In this document: piece by piece, positions 42,500 to 51,880 of the stretch
Position numbering within the stretch: the first letter of the stretch is position 1
Layout of the letters: the number at the start of each line of letters is the position of its first letter
Assembly: GCF_003325355.1 (NCBI RefSeq)
Contig: NZ_CP030850.1
Span: forward strand, 1,240,001 to 1,304,000
Direction of reading: 5' to 3'
Length of the DNA stretch: 64,000 nt
Source of the DNA: Runella rosea
GTDB lineage: Bacteria > Bacteroidota > Bacteroidia > Cytophagales > Spirosomataceae
Position numbers and translations under genes: made by a program
Notes under the pieces: model-generated
The model's database searches: none
The model's input: only the letters and a program-made list of their open reading frames with translations
Told to the model about the DNA's origin: nothing

Positions 42500-43867
42500 C
42501 TACTTTCTTCCCACATTGCCCAATAACAACAGCCAATCTTCATCGAGTGTTGGAGGAATAAGTTCGCGAACGCCTTGGGGTTTAAAATACCCGCCAATGA
42601 ACCGATTATTGGTGCGTGGGCTTATCCATAAAGCCCTGATATTACTTCCGTTAATTTTTTCTACATTCACTTTAATCGTTCTACTTGAAGGCAGATAAAT
42701 CATGGCCATTCGGTTATTCGGTAGTATAGATACCACCCCATAATCATCACTGCCGTACGTGCCGCGTCCTTCTACTAAGAGTTCAGAAGTAGTATCGGGA
42801 CGAAAAAGATACCAAGGTAATCCGTTCATTATTTTTTGAAATAAATTCATCTGGGCCACGCCGGGCAAGTCAAGTTTTTGGCGCCAGTCCTCCCCAAAAG
42901 CCCAGACGGAACTTCCGTAACATTGTCCGCTTCCTCCCCCCAAAAGTGACCAATACGCCTGCCGACGTATCATGAGCGCATTGCCTACGTTTTCATCTTC
43001 GTACTGCGATTCCCCCAAGATAAACGCTTTTCGCGGCAATTTTTGGGTTTCTTTCAAAGCCACCTCGTATACGTGTGGCATATCAGAAGTCCACACGCCC
43101 TGCTTACCCCGAAAATACGTATAGACCATACTAAAATCAAGCCACTTTTCGGCAGGGAATACATCGGTACTTGAATGAGAACTTGCCGCGTGATAAGTCA
43201 TCAACTGGGTTGGGGCTGTCTCTTTAATACCCTCGGCCATGGCCCGTTGCACAGCCTCCTCACGTAGCGGATCACGGTCGCCGCCCATAATCCAGAGAAT
43301 ATTGGAATGGTTGCCGAATCGACGACCAAGGTATCGGCCAAAATCGCGACATTTATCGACTCCGTTGGTGGTCTGTACCTCAAACCAATTCGTGCCGCAA
43401 CAGCCCAGCCAAGCAGGCACAATCGCTACCAACAACTGCATCCGAGCCGCCATTTTTAGGATGTCGTCAACGTACGTAAAGTATTTTTCATTCGGGGTAG
43501 CAAAATCCCCCTTCCTTGCAAATGGAGCCTCTCCGTAAGCATTGGTCTGATTGGACTCAGGGGGCAATAATTGCACAAAAATAGTATTGAAGTGTTTAGA
43601 ATGACGGTGTTCTAAATAGAAACGTGCCTCTTCCATTTTCAATTTATGAAATAATGTCCAGCCTGCATCGGCGTTCATTAAGAAAGCCTGACCGTTTCGA
43701 TTTGTAAGGTAACGACCATCACGGCTGACTTTTAAGGGAAAAGCATTTTGGGTAACGTTAACCGCCGGAAGGGGCTTGGCTTTTTTGGTAACTCGCCGTT
43801 TTTTTTGGGCAAACAGGGAAGGAATCAACAACACTAAAAGCAATACTGTAAATAACGAATGTCGCAT
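42500..43867 (-). CDS. DUF4038-family glycoside hydrolase (apiosidase-like) with C-terminal DUF domain
   Basis: A 455-residue secreted enzyme (MRHSLFTVLLLVLLIPSLFAQ). The TIM-barrel-type DUF4038 region covers about 50-345: LKVSRDGRYLTNRNGQAFLMNADAGW at the start, HFNTIFVQLLPPE, VAIVPAWLGCCGTNW, ILWIMGGDRDP, LMTYHAASSHSSTDVF, and the probable acid AFILGESQYEDE. The C-terminal 95 residues (SDDYGVVSILPNNRMAMIYLPSS, IRALWISPRTN) match the putative collagen-binding domain usually attached. Members include apiosidases acting on pectin side chains, but most are uncharacterised. It stands alone on the leftward strand. Confidence 0.88.
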   Translation of the reverse strand: MRHSLFTVLLLVLLIPSLFAQKKRRVTKKAKPLPAVNVTQNAFPLKVSRDGRYLTNRNGQAFLMNADAGWTLFHKLKMEEARFYLEHRHSKHFNTIFVQLLPPESNQTNAYGEAPFARKGDFATPNEKYFTYVDDILKMAARMQLLVAIVPAWLGCCGTNWFEVQTTNGVDKCRDFGRYLGRRFGNHSNILWIMGGDRDPLREEAVQRAMAEGIKETAPTQLMTYHAASSHSSTDVFPAEKWLDFSMVYTYFRGKQGVWTSDMPHVYEVALKETQKLPRKAFILGESQYEDENVGNALMIRRQAYWSLLGGGSGQCYGSSVWAFGEDWRQKLDLPGVAQMNLFQKIMNGLPWYLFRPDTTSELLVEGRGTYGSDDYGVVSILPNNRMAMIYLPSSRTIKVNVEKINGSNIRALWISPRTNNRFIGGYFKPQGVRELIPPTLDEDWLLLLGNVGRK

Positions 43868-43904
43868 GGGGTAACAATAACAGGTTAGGGAGCGCCAAAA
43901 CTAC

Positions 43905-43941
43905 TAAAAAGCGGCTGTTTCTACAAAAGAGCCGCTTTTTT
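43905..43941 (-). terminator. intrinsic terminator after the SDR gene
   Basis: AAAAAGCGGCT (43906-43916) pairs with AGCCGCTTTTT (43930-43940) around a 13-nt loop, giving T-runs on both strands. It lies 45 bp after the leftward SDR stop. Confidence 0.9.
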
Positions 43942-43985
43942 GAGCACTATTAGACATACCCCTAAGTTTCTCACCCTTTCCTATT

Positions 43986-44753
43986 TCATTTTGCTGCCAT
44001 TCGTATCGCCCCATCTAAACGAATGACCTCACCGTTAAGCATCTGATTTTCAATAATATGCTTGGCGAGTGCCGCATATTCATGCGGCTTGCCGAGCCGT
44101 GAAGGAAACGGAACCTGCTGCCCTAACGACGCTTTTACCTCATCAGGCATTCCCATCAGCAGAGGCGTTTCAAAAATACCCGGTGCGATGGTCATTACCC
44201 GAATTCCCAACTTTGCAAACTCACGCGCGATGGGCAGCGTCATTGCCACAATTCCACCTTTCGAGGCAGAATACGCCGCCTGCCCGATCTGGCCGTCAAA
44301 AGCCGCCACCGATGCTGTATTGATGATGATTCCACGCTCGCCACTTTCTTCGGGTTCATTGTGCTGCATCACCGCCGCCGCCAAACGAATCACGTTGAAA
44401 GTACCAATGAGATTAATGGATATGACATTGCTAAAACGCTCCAGCGAATGGGGGCCGTTTTTGCCCACCACCCGCTCGGCGGGACCGATTCCTGCGCAAT
44501 TGATTAGGCCATCTAGTCCGCCAAAAGCATCAATGGCCGTATCAATGGCATTTTGGACACTTTCGGGGTTCGTCACATCGGTATGTACAAACAGCGCGTT
44601 TTCGCCCAGCTCCGCTTCTGTTTGTTCGCCCACCGTGGAGTTTACATCGGCCAGTACCGCGTTACCTCCGTCTTCAACTATCATTTTGGCCGTGGCCGCT
44701 CCCAAACCCGAAGCGCCCCCCGTAATCAAAAATGTTTTCTCCTGAATTTTCAT
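43986..44753 (-). CDS. SDR-family 3-hydroxyacyl-CoA dehydrogenase type 2-like
   Basis: A 255-residue short-chain dehydrogenase. The NAD(P)-binding [10 protein letters not shown] is at residues 11-20, with LADVN after beta-2 (Asp suggests NAD preference), a CAG motif (GLINCAGIG), INTASVAAF with the catalytic Ser region, and AAYSASKGG with Tyr-xxx-Lys. An extended tail ends [12 protein letters not shown]. Length and the [11 protein letters not shown] substrate loop match the HSD10/3-hydroxy-2-methylbutyryl-CoA dehydrogenase group, used in branched-chain amino acid or fatty acid oxidation. The specific substrate is inferred. It is bounded by its own terminator. Confidence 0.88.
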   Translation of the reverse strand: MKIQEKTFLITGGASGLGAATAKMIVEDGGNAVLADVNSTVGEQTEAELGENALFVHTDVTNPESVQNAIDTAIDAFGGLDGLINCAGIGPAERVVGKNGPHSLERFSNVISINLIGTFNVIRLAAAVMQHNEPEESGERGIIINTASVAAFDGQIGQAAYSASKGGIVAMTLPIAREFAKLGIRVMTIAPGIFETPLLMGMPDEVKASLGQQVPFPSRLGKPHEYAALAKHIIENQMLNGEVIRLDGAIRMAAK

Positions 44754-44872
44754 TGTTGCTGATGTTAAAACTTCTGGAATACAATTTAGTATAAATCCCT
44801 TAACCCATCATGCAAGCGTTTTGTTAAACCTTACATGGGGGCCTTAAATCACGTATCTACCTCAAAAATGTA

Positions 44873-45322
44873 CTATAAAACCTCATACACCTGAATCAAC
44901 ACTTTATCTGGTTTGCGCACGCCCGTTGCCACAAAAACCGACTGCGTGAGCCAGGCGTAGCGGGGGTCGGCGGTTTCAAACACGGGAATGGAACGAAAAT
45001 AATACTGCGACGGCAATACCTCTTCCCCCGCTGCTAGTCGTTTCATCACCGATGCGGGTCCTCGCCTAAGTCCCTGATTGACAATTGTTATCAACGCTCC
45101 GTCGTCGGTTTTCAGCACGTACCGCGCGTCTACTTCGGCAACTTCATCGGTCCGAATCAACTGCCAATCGTAGCCTCCTGACTGAATCACTCCCTTTATT
45201 TTTTCCCCTTCAAACGTCCCACCTTTGATGGGTATCATCCGACGATTTCCCTTTGGCGTATCTCCCAACACCTGTATTTCTGCCACTTCTACCCGCAGCT
45301 CAAAAGCGAATTTCAACTCCAT
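44873..45322 (-). CDS. DUF3237 family protein
   Basis: A 149-residue protein matching DUF3237: MELKFAFELRVEVAEIQVLGDTP at the N-terminus, RMIPIKGGTFEGEKIKGVI, GGYDWQLIRTD, EVDARYVLKTDDGALITIVNQG, and FRSIPVFETADPRYAWL near the end. The fold is a beta-barrel of unknown activity, often encoded with oxidoreductases that modify small aromatic or aliphatic compounds. Here it follows the FAD monooxygenase by 3 bp in the same direction, so the two probably act together. Confidence 0.88.
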   Translation of the reverse strand: MELKFAFELRVEVAEIQVLGDTPKGNRRMIPIKGGTFEGEKIKGVIQSGGYDWQLIRTDEVAEVDARYVLKTDDGALITIVNQGLRRGPASVMKRLAAGEEVLPSQYYFRSIPVFETADPRYAWLTQSVFVATGVRKPDKVLIQVYEVL

Positions 45323-45325
45323 TCT

Positions 45326-46564
45326 TTATGATTTTTGGTTAAGGGTCTGAATATCAAACCCCGCAATTTGTTTGTACCGGTTCATTACCTCTTCCAACTC
45401 CGCACGCGGAATCTGGTCTTCCAAAAAACCGTTGGGGAAACGTTCTTCCATCCTATCCATGATTTCGTCGGGGCCTTTGGCGCGGTTTTGCAACACCACT
45501 TTTGCCGTAGCAGGCACGCGCTCATCGTTGTAAGCCATTAACGCTTCTATGGGATTTTGCGTATTTTTCAAACATTCAGCCAAATAATCAGCATCCAAAA
45601 TCGCCTGCGAAGCCCCGTTGGAACCAATCGGGTACATGGGGTGGGCGGCATCTCCGAGCAACGTGACACGGCCAAACGTCCAGCGGTCTAAAGGATTTCG
45701 GTCCGACATTGGAAATTCGTACACGACTTTGGCCCCCGCAATCATCGCCGGCACATCGAGCCAATCAAACGTCCAATCTTGGTATTTGTTGACCAATCTC
45801 TGCTGGTCTGCCGGACGGTTCCAATCCCTTACTTCCAGTTTTTGCTGCTCGTTTTGACGTACATTCGCCACCCAATTGATGAGTTTGTTTCCTTCTGCAT
45901 CAGGCTCTGGATGAATGGGATACGCCACTATTTTTTGGGCATTATGTCCTACCATTACCATGGTGGTTCCATTTAAAAACGGCCTCATACGCGTAGTGCC
46001 TCGGTACAGGATATTGGAAGAATACACTGGTGGCCCTTCATTGGGATATAGTTGTTGCCGCACCACCGAATTGATTCCATCCGCCCCAATCAGCAAATCG
46101 CCCCGCTCCTGCCCGATGGTTTGTCCCGTTTCTTTGTTTACAAAATGCGCGATGACTTCCCGTTCGTTTTGTTCGAAAGAAACCAAATGATGGTTTGTCA
46201 GGAGTGCCTCGCTACCCAACACCTCCGTGGCTTCTTCAAACAGCAGTTGTTGCAACCTTCCGCGATGGACTGAAAATTGGGGCCATTTATACCCCGCAAA
46301 CCGTCCGCGTGGCTCGCTCCAAAAAGGCTGTCCAAATTTATTAAAATAGGCCAAATCGGTCGTTTCAATGGCATTTTGGGCAATTATGGGTTGCAGGCCA
46401 AGGTGGGTAAGCACCCGAACCGAATGAGGCAGCAAATTGATACCTACCCCCAGTGGTTTTACTTCTTTGACCGATTCAAAGACTTTTACGTCCAGTCCGA
46501 GCTTGTGTAGGCAAAGGGCGGTAGTCAACCCGCCAATGCCCCCGCCAATAATGATTACTTTCAT
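45326..46564 (-). CDS. FAD-dependent monooxygenase (salicylate hydroxylase/PhzS-like)
   Basis: A 412-residue flavoprotein hydroxylase. Motifs: the dinucleotide fold VIIIGGGIGGLTTALCL at residues 3-19, the DG motif LIGADGINSVVRQ, and the GD motif VTLLGDAAHPMYPIGSNGASQAI that closes the FAD site. Members use NAD(P)H and O2 to hydroxylate aromatic or heterocyclic substrates. The YEFPMSDRNPLDRW stretch before the GD motif is typical of the flavin-dependent oxidoreductase subgroup that includes PhzS. The substrate is unknown. It is co-transcribed with the DUF3237 gene and has no terminator in between. Confidence 0.88.
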   Translation of the reverse strand: MKVIIIGGGIGGLTTALCLHKLGLDVKVFESVKEVKPLGVGINLLPHSVRVLTHLGLQPIIAQNAIETTDLAYFNKFGQPFWSEPRGRFAGYKWPQFSVHRGRLQQLLFEEATEVLGSEALLTNHHLVSFEQNEREVIAHFVNKETGQTIGQERGDLLIGADGINSVVRQQLYPNEGPPVYSSNILYRGTTRMRPFLNGTTMVMVGHNAQKIVAYPIHPEPDAEGNKLINWVANVRQNEQQKLEVRDWNRPADQQRLVNKYQDWTFDWLDVPAMIAGAKVVYEFPMSDRNPLDRWTFGRVTLLGDAAHPMYPIGSNGASQAILDADYLAECLKNTQNPIEALMAYNDERVPATAKVVLQNRAKGPDEIMDRMEERFPNGFLEDQIPRAELEEVMNRYKQIAGFDIQTLNQKS

Positions 46565-46738
46565 ATTTTTTTAAACGGAATAATAAACAAAATCACGCAA
46601 AAGCACTAAGAAGCAGAGGTTTAAAACGAAAATGCTGGTGCACTCGGTTGCTCTCGTTCCAACACACCTAACTCATGCTCAAACGCCTAAAAGTTGACAA
46701 GTTAATTCAAATCTGGGAATCATATTGCCCTGAAAACA

Positions 46739-46770
46739 AAAACCGCGCAGGGACTCTCCCTACGCGGTTT
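46739..46770 (-). terminator. intrinsic terminator after korB-like gene
   Basis: AAACCGCG-C-AGGGA, loop CTC, TCCCT-A-CGCGGTTT, an interrupted 13-bp stem with an A-run on its left giving TTTTG on the leftward strand. It lies 20 bp beyond the stop at 46790 and ends the gltD-like/korA/korB operon. Confidence 0.85.
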
Positions 46771-46789
46771 GACTATTGAGTGCCAGAGA

Positions 46790-47842
46790 TTACCTAAACT
46801 CGTCGTTAATCATGGCCAATACTCCCGCCCCCGGACATAAATCCTCTTCTTTTAGGCTGTTCAGCGGGCGCTTATCTGACTTGATGATTTCGTGTAAATC
46901 CTTGCTTTCGGGGTCTACGTACACCAATCCCGTCAGGATTTCACCTTCGGCTTTGGCTTGTTGCAAACGACTCATCGCCGCCTGACGGTCGCGCGGATCC
47001 CAGCCATCGGCCAGCTTGTGCAACTGCACCGACGAGCCGTCGTGGAGTTCGACGTCAACCGAGCTACCTCTGTCGTAAGAAACGGTAATCTCTTCTTTTT
47101 CGGGAACGTACCCAATTTCGGCCAACGCCTCAATGTGGTCGCGCACGTAATCGTACGACTTGGTAGAACCCACGTTGTTGTTGAAAGTTACGCAGGGAGA
47201 AAGCACGTCAATCAGCGCAAATCCATTGTGAGAAAGCGCCGCTTTGATGAGCGGTACGAGCTGGGTTTTGTCGCCCGAAAAGCTGCGCGCCACAAAAGTA
47301 GCACCCAACTCCAACGCCATGCCCACCAAATCAATACCTTCAAAGGGATTGACGGAGCCGCTTTTGCTGACCGAGCCAGCGTCGGCCGTGGCCGAGTCCT
47401 GTCCTTTGGTCAGGCCGTAGCAACCGTTGTTCATCACGATGTACAGCATGTTGAGGTTACGACGAATGGCATGCACAAACTGCCCCATCCCAATCGAAGC
47501 CGTATCGCCGTCGCCCGATACGCCGAGGTAAATCAGGTCGCGGTTGGCCATGTTGGCCCCCGTCGCAACCGACGGCATTCGCCCGTGGACGGAGTTGAAC
47601 CCGTGCGAGTTGTTGAGGAAATAGTTTGGTGTTTTGGACGAACACCCGATACCCGACAGTTTTGCCACGCGATGCGGTTCAATCGACATCTCGTAGCACG
47701 CCTGCACGATGGAGCCGCTGATGGAATCATGCCCACAGCCCGCGCAAAGTGTCGAAATCACCCCTTCATAATCTGTTTTAGTGAAGCCTACCGCATTTTT
47801 GGGCAGGTCGGGGTGACGAAATTTTGGTTTTATATACGTCAT
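46790..47842 (-). CDS. korB: 2-oxoacid:ferredoxin oxidoreductase, beta (TPP-binding) subunit
   Basis: A 350-residue thiamine-diphosphate subunit. It has the N-terminal LCAGCGHDSISGSIVQAC iron-sulfur/TPP-family opening, the TPP/Mg signature GVSGDGDTASIGMGQF with downstream MNNGCYGLTKGQ, and SVNPFEGIDLVGMALELGATFVAR, all as in KorB/OorB-type proteins. With the alpha subunit encoded 52 bp upstream it oxidatively decarboxylates a 2-oxoacid, most likely 2-oxoglutarate, to the acyl-CoA and reduces ferredoxin; the reverse direction is possible. It lacks the extra 4Fe-4S domain, which the third protein of the operon may supply. 2-Oxoglutarate specificity is inferred from the family, not proven. Confidence 0.93.
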   Translation of the reverse strand: MTYIKPKFRHPDLPKNAVGFTKTDYEGVISTLCAGCGHDSISGSIVQACYEMSIEPHRVAKLSGIGCSSKTPNYFLNNSHGFNSVHGRMPSVATGANMANRDLIYLGVSGDGDTASIGMGQFVHAIRRNLNMLYIVMNNGCYGLTKGQDSATADAGSVSKSGSVNPFEGIDLVGMALELGATFVARSFSGDKTQLVPLIKAALSHNGFALIDVLSPCVTFNNNVGSTKSYDYVRDHIEALAEIGYVPEKEEITVSYDRGSSVDVELHDGSSVQLHKLADGWDPRDRQAAMSRLQQAKAEGEILTGLVYVDPESKDLHEIIKSDKRPLNSLKEEDLCPGAGVLAMINDEFR

Positions 47843-47894
47843 TGGAATTCTTTCTCGGTTAACCGTTATACAAGGTTATTTATATTATTCCTAT

Positions 47895-49724
47895 CTACAA
47901 CTTAATCGCTTCCAAATGCTTCGCGATACCATTTCGAATAGCATCGGCTGTGATGGGCATACCATCATAGTTCAGAATTTTGATCAATTTTTTGGGATTG
48001 ATTTCCAATTCGTTGATCAACAGCGTACGGAATTGCGCGTCACGGTTTTGTTCCACCACAAACACTTGGTCGTGGGCTTCGATAAACTCCTCTACGGAAG
48101 CGTGGAACGGAAAGGCCGTGGCGCGCATGGCGTCTAGCGTAATTCCTTCTTCTTGTTTCAACAAATCTATCGCTTCCAAAGCCGCGTAGGTGGTGGTGCC
48201 GAAAAAGATCATCCCGATATTGCTTTCATTTTGGGTCTGATAAAACTCTGGCAACGGCAGAATTTCCTTGGCCGTATCCCATTTTTTAGACAAACGGTCC
48301 AGCACCTGCGCATTTTTCACGCCGTCTTCGGTGTAGCGCGCATATTCGTCGTGAGAAGTTCCACGCGTAAAGAATGACCCCTTGGTCGGATGCGTAGCCG
48401 GGAGCGTCCGGTACGGAATGCCGTCGCCGTCCACGTCTAGGTAACGTCCAAACTGCTTGCCCATGGCGCTCAACGCGTCCAAATCTTCGGCGGTATATAC
48501 CTTACCCCGGTCGTAGCGACGGGCATCGTCCCACTTCAGGGGCGCGGATAAGTGCTCATTCATGCCCAAATCAAGGTCGGTCATGACGATGATGGGCGTT
48601 TGGAGGCGTTCGGCCAAGTCAAAGGCGTCGGCCATAAAGTCAAAGCATTCGGAAGGATTGCTCGGAATCAACAGTACGTGTTTGGTATCGCCGTGCGAAG
48701 CATAGGCCGCCAACAGCAAATCCGACTGCTGCGTCCGCGTGGGCATCCCCGTAGACGGCCCGCCGCGCTGTACATCCACCAATACGGCGGGGATTTCGGC
48801 AAAGTACGCCAATCCCAAAAACTCATTCATCAACGAAAGCCCCGGACCGCTGGTGGCCGTAAATGCCCGGGCACCGTTCCAGTTGGCACCCAACACCATC
48901 CCAAACGCCGCCAATTCATCTTCGGCCTGCACGATTGCTACTTTTTTGAGGCCAGTTTCGGGGTCAACGCGCAAACGATTGGAATATTTAGCAAATGCCT
49001 CCACCAACGACGTTGAGGGCGTAATGGGATACCAACCCGCTACCGTAGCGCCCGCGTACACGGCCCCAATTCCGCAGGCAGTATTGCCGTCGATGACGAT
49101 GGCATCGCCCACCAAATCGCGACGCTCCACGCGCAATCCTAGCGGATGCTCGTAGTTTTCTTTGATGTAGTTTACACCCGCCATCATGGCCTGCACGTTG
49201 GGCTCAATGAGTTTGGGCTTTTTCTTGAATTCGTCGGCAATGATTCCTTTCACCACCTCCAATTCAATATCCAAGAGGGCCGCCAAAGCACCCACGTAAA
49301 TCATATTTTTGAACAACTGCCGCTGACGCGCATCGGAATAGAGCCGCATACAAATTCCAATCATCGGAATACCGATATAATTGACGTCTTCGCGGATAAA
49401 ATCTTTGTGCAGGTTTTTTGTATTGTCGTACAGAAAATACCCGCCCGGCTTGACCGAAGCCACGTCTTGTTTCATGCTTTGTGGGTTGACACACAGCATG
49501 ATATCTACTCCTTCGCGGCGGCCCAAATAGCCTTTTTCGCTGACCCTCACCTCATACCAGGTCGGTAATCCCTGAATATTGGAAGGAAAAATATTTTTAG
49601 CGGTCATGGGGATGCCCATTCGAAAAATGGACATCGCAAACATATTATTGGCACTGGCCGAACCCGTCCCGTTGACGTTGGCAAACCGTACTACTAAGTC
49701 GTTAACTCCTGTAAGATTCCGCAT
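47895..49724 (-). CDS. korA: 2-oxoacid:ferredoxin oxidoreductase, alpha subunit with fused gamma domain
   Basis: A 609-residue protein. Residues about 1-185 are the gamma domain (VRFANVNGTGSASANNMFAM, FRMGIPMTAKNIFPSNIQGLP, EGVDIMLCVNPQSM). The pyrimidine-binding alpha domain follows (GNTACGIGAVYAGATVAGWYPITPSTSL, QAEDELAAFGMVLGANWNG, FTATSGPGLSLM, VDVQRGGPSTGMPT), and the C-terminal domain II (NIGMIFFGTTTYAALEAIDLL, VFVVEQNRDAQFRTLL). This fused gamma-alpha form is standard for KorA of Bacteroidota and Actinobacteria. The start overlaps the upstream oxidoreductase gene by 31 bp, a strong sign of translational coupling. Confidence 0.95.
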   Translation of the reverse strand: MRNLTGVNDLVVRFANVNGTGSASANNMFAMSIFRMGIPMTAKNIFPSNIQGLPTWYEVRVSEKGYLGRREGVDIMLCVNPQSMKQDVASVKPGGYFLYDNTKNLHKDFIREDVNYIGIPMIGICMRLYSDARQRQLFKNMIYVGALAALLDIELEVVKGIIADEFKKKPKLIEPNVQAMMAGVNYIKENYEHPLGLRVERRDLVGDAIVIDGNTACGIGAVYAGATVAGWYPITPSTSLVEAFAKYSNRLRVDPETGLKKVAIVQAEDELAAFGMVLGANWNGARAFTATSGPGLSLMNEFLGLAYFAEIPAVLVDVQRGGPSTGMPTRTQQSDLLLAAYASHGDTKHVLLIPSNPSECFDFMADAFDLAERLQTPIIVMTDLDLGMNEHLSAPLKWDDARRYDRGKVYTAEDLDALSAMGKQFGRYLDVDGDGIPYRTLPATHPTKGSFFTRGTSHDEYARYTEDGVKNAQVLDRLSKKWDTAKEILPLPEFYQTQNESNIGMIFFGTTTYAALEAIDLLKQEEGITLDAMRATAFPFHASVEEFIEAHDQVFVVEQNRDAQFRTLLINELEINPKKLIKILNYDGMPITADAIRNGIAKHLEAIKL

Positions 49725-51496
49725 TGATTACCTGCTTTGGTTACTGAATACAAATATTTCTGCATATCCCACGCTGACGTAGGGCAACGCTCGGCGCATA
49801 GGCCGCAGTGAAGACACACATCTTCATCTTTGACCATCACACGGCCCGTTTTGAGCGTATCCGAAACGTATAAATCTTGGGATAAATTATCGGCGGGAAC
49901 CAGAAGCCGCGAGCGCAAATCTTCTTCTTCGCCATTGACGGTGAACGTGATACACGACGTGGGACACACATCCATGCAGGCATCACATTCAATACATTTA
50001 TTTTCGGTAAATACCGTTTGAACGTCACAGTTGAGGCAACGCTGGGCTTCTTTAAAGCCTGTGTCGGGACTAAAGCCCAATTCAACTTCTTTTTTACGGT
50101 CTTTCAGGGTCAACGCTTTGTCGGCGTGCGGCACCTTAAAACGCTCATCGTCGGAGACGGGGCTATCGTAAATCCACTCGTGAATCCCCATTTTCTGACT
50201 GATCAGATTGGTATACGGAGAAGGACGGTCATGGACAGATTTTTCACTGCAAAACAAATCAATCGAAACCGCCGCCGAATGTCCCTGCGCTACGGCCGTG
50301 ATGACGTTTTTTGGGCCCATGGCCGAGTCGCCACCGAAGAATACGTTGGGAATGGTCGACTGGAAGGTTTTTTCGTCCAATACAGGTAAGCCCCATTCGT
50401 TAAACTGCAAGCCTAAATCGCGTTCAATCCACGGAAATGAGTTTTCTTGTCCGATGGCTACCAGCACATCATCGGCTTCGATAAATACGTCAGGCTCACC
50501 CGTCGAGACGAGTTTGCGGCGGCCGTTTTCGTATTTGGCCTCCACTTTTTCAAACATCATTCCTTTGAGTTGACCTTCTTCCACCACAAACGATTTCGGA
50601 ACGTGGCATTCTAAAATCGGAATATCTTCGTGGAGCGCATCCTCGATTTCCCAAGGCGACGCTTTCATTTCTTTGAACGGACTGCGCACCACCACTTTCA
50701 CTTCTTCTCCTCCTAAGCGGCGAGAGGTGCGGCAGCAATCCATGGCCGTGTTTCCACCGCCCAAAACGATTACTTTTTTGCCAATTTTGGCCGTATGCTC
50801 AAACGCCACACTCGCCAACCACTCAATCCCAATGTGCACATGGGCCTTGGCATCCCAACGGCCCGGCAAATCGGCCAAATCTTTTCCTTTGGGCGCGCCC
50901 GTACCCACAAATACAGCATCGTAGCCTTGGTCCAAAACATCCCGAAGGCTGTTTACGCGGGTATTGAAATGCGTATGAATGCCCAAATCAAGCACAAAAC
51001 CTACTTCTTCGTTCAGCACACTATCGGGCAAACGAAACGAGGGGATTTGACTGCGCATCATCCCTCCGCCCATCGGTTGGTCGTCATACAGATGGACTTC
51101 GTATCCCAACGGAGCCAAGTCACGGGCCACCGTCAGCGAAGCGGGGCCACCACCGATGAGGGCTATTTTTTTACCGTTCGGGATAAAAGGACCTTGGGGC
51201 ATAAAGCTCGTTACATCCCCTTTGTTATCCGCCGCTACGCGTTTGAGGCGGCAAATCGCCACGGGCTCTTCTTCCACGCGCCCGCGTCGGCAGGCGGGTT
51301 CACAGGGGCGGTCGCAGGTACGACCCAAAACACCCGGGAAAACGTTGGATTCCCAGTTGACCATGTAAGCCTCGGTGTAGCGTTCGGCCGCAATGAGCCG
51401 AATGTACTCGGGTACAGGTGTATGCGCCGGACACGCGTATTGACAGTCCACAACCTTGTGGAAATATTCCGGGTTTTTAATGTCAGTCGGTTTCAA
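49694..51496 (-). CDS. GltD-like FAD/NAD(P)H oxidoreductase with C-terminal 2x[4Fe-4S] domain
   Basis: A 600-residue protein. The N-terminal domain carries the GltD-type cysteine pattern (VDCQYACPAHTPVPEYI; GRTCDRPCEPACRRGRV), then two Rossmann folds (KKIALIGGGPASLTVARDL for FAD; KKVIVLGGGNTAMDCCRTSRRLGG for NAD(P)H) and FFGGDSAMGPKNVITAVAQGHSAA. The C-terminal 120 residues have two ferredoxin clusters (NKCIECDACMDVCPTSCITF; VCLHCGLCAERCPTSAW). It is placed first in the operon with korA (31-bp overlap) and korB, so it probably passes electrons between the oxoacid:ferredoxin oxidoreductase and NAD(P), taking the place of a separate ferredoxin (inference). Confidence 0.92.
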   Translation of the reverse strand: MKPTDIKNPEYFHKVVDCQYACPAHTPVPEYIRLIAAERYTEAYMVNWESNVFPGVLGRTCDRPCEPACRRGRVEEEPVAICRLKRVAADNKGDVTSFMPQGPFIPNGKKIALIGGGPASLTVARDLAPLGYEVHLYDDQPMGGGMMRSQIPSFRLPDSVLNEEVGFVLDLGIHTHFNTRVNSLRDVLDQGYDAVFVGTGAPKGKDLADLPGRWDAKAHVHIGIEWLASVAFEHTAKIGKKVIVLGGGNTAMDCCRTSRRLGGEEVKVVVRSPFKEMKASPWEIEDALHEDIPILECHVPKSFVVEEGQLKGMMFEKVEAKYENGRRKLVSTGEPDVFIEADDVLVAIGQENSFPWIERDLGLQFNEWGLPVLDEKTFQSTIPNVFFGGDSAMGPKNVITAVAQGHSAAVSIDLFCSEKSVHDRPSPYTNLISQKMGIHEWIYDSPVSDDERFKVPHADKALTLKDRKKEVELGFSPDTGFKEAQRCLNCDVQTVFTENKCIECDACMDVCPTSCITFTVNGEEEDLRSRLLVPADNLSQDLYVSDTLKTGRVMVKDEDVCLHCGLCAERCPTSAWDMQKYLYSVTKAGNQCGILQELTT

Positions 51497-51880
51497 GGAG
51501 ATACGTTTTGAATAATCAATGTACGCAAGTTAATCAACAATAAACAAAAGTTAAAGAAGATACATAAACGTTTTTGGAGGGAGAAAAGCAAACGATTTGA
51601 TGGGTATTTTCATTAGTTAATTGTGCTTAATTTGCTATTTTTTGGCAATTACTGTATTTTGTTTGGTATATCAAAGACCATGTTATCCAAATATTACTTG
51701 AAGGTTACGTGATTTTTTCAATGGTATTTTACGGAATTTCAAATCTGAAGGCTACATGAGAAGAAAATGACAAAATTTGCCTTTGAAAGTAATAGCCAAT
51801 AAAAACGAAGACACCATTTTTAAAACCCACTGTATTCCTTAACAGAAGGCAATCATCTTTTGAACAAATAAACTATACGA
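51497..51880. other. AT-rich divergent intergenic region
   Basis: 384 bp between the leftward gltD-like start and the rightward GDPD-GH16 gene. No ORF, RNA or repeat found; it is AT-rich, and promoters for both directions must lie here, but none is clear by eye. Confidence 0.5.

Noticed and set aside
44062-44745. Rightward 227-residue ORF opposite the SDR gene
   Set aside because: Spans the same bases as a textbook SDR; Ser/Pro-rich translation without family character.
46958-47905. Rightward 315-residue ORF opposite korB
   Set aside because: Low-complexity His/Arg-rich translation typical of the antisense of a GC-rich conserved gene; no recognisable domain.
50795-51511. Rightward 238-residue ORF opposite the GltD-like gene
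   Set aside because: Antisense shadow of a gene with strong motifs on the other strand.
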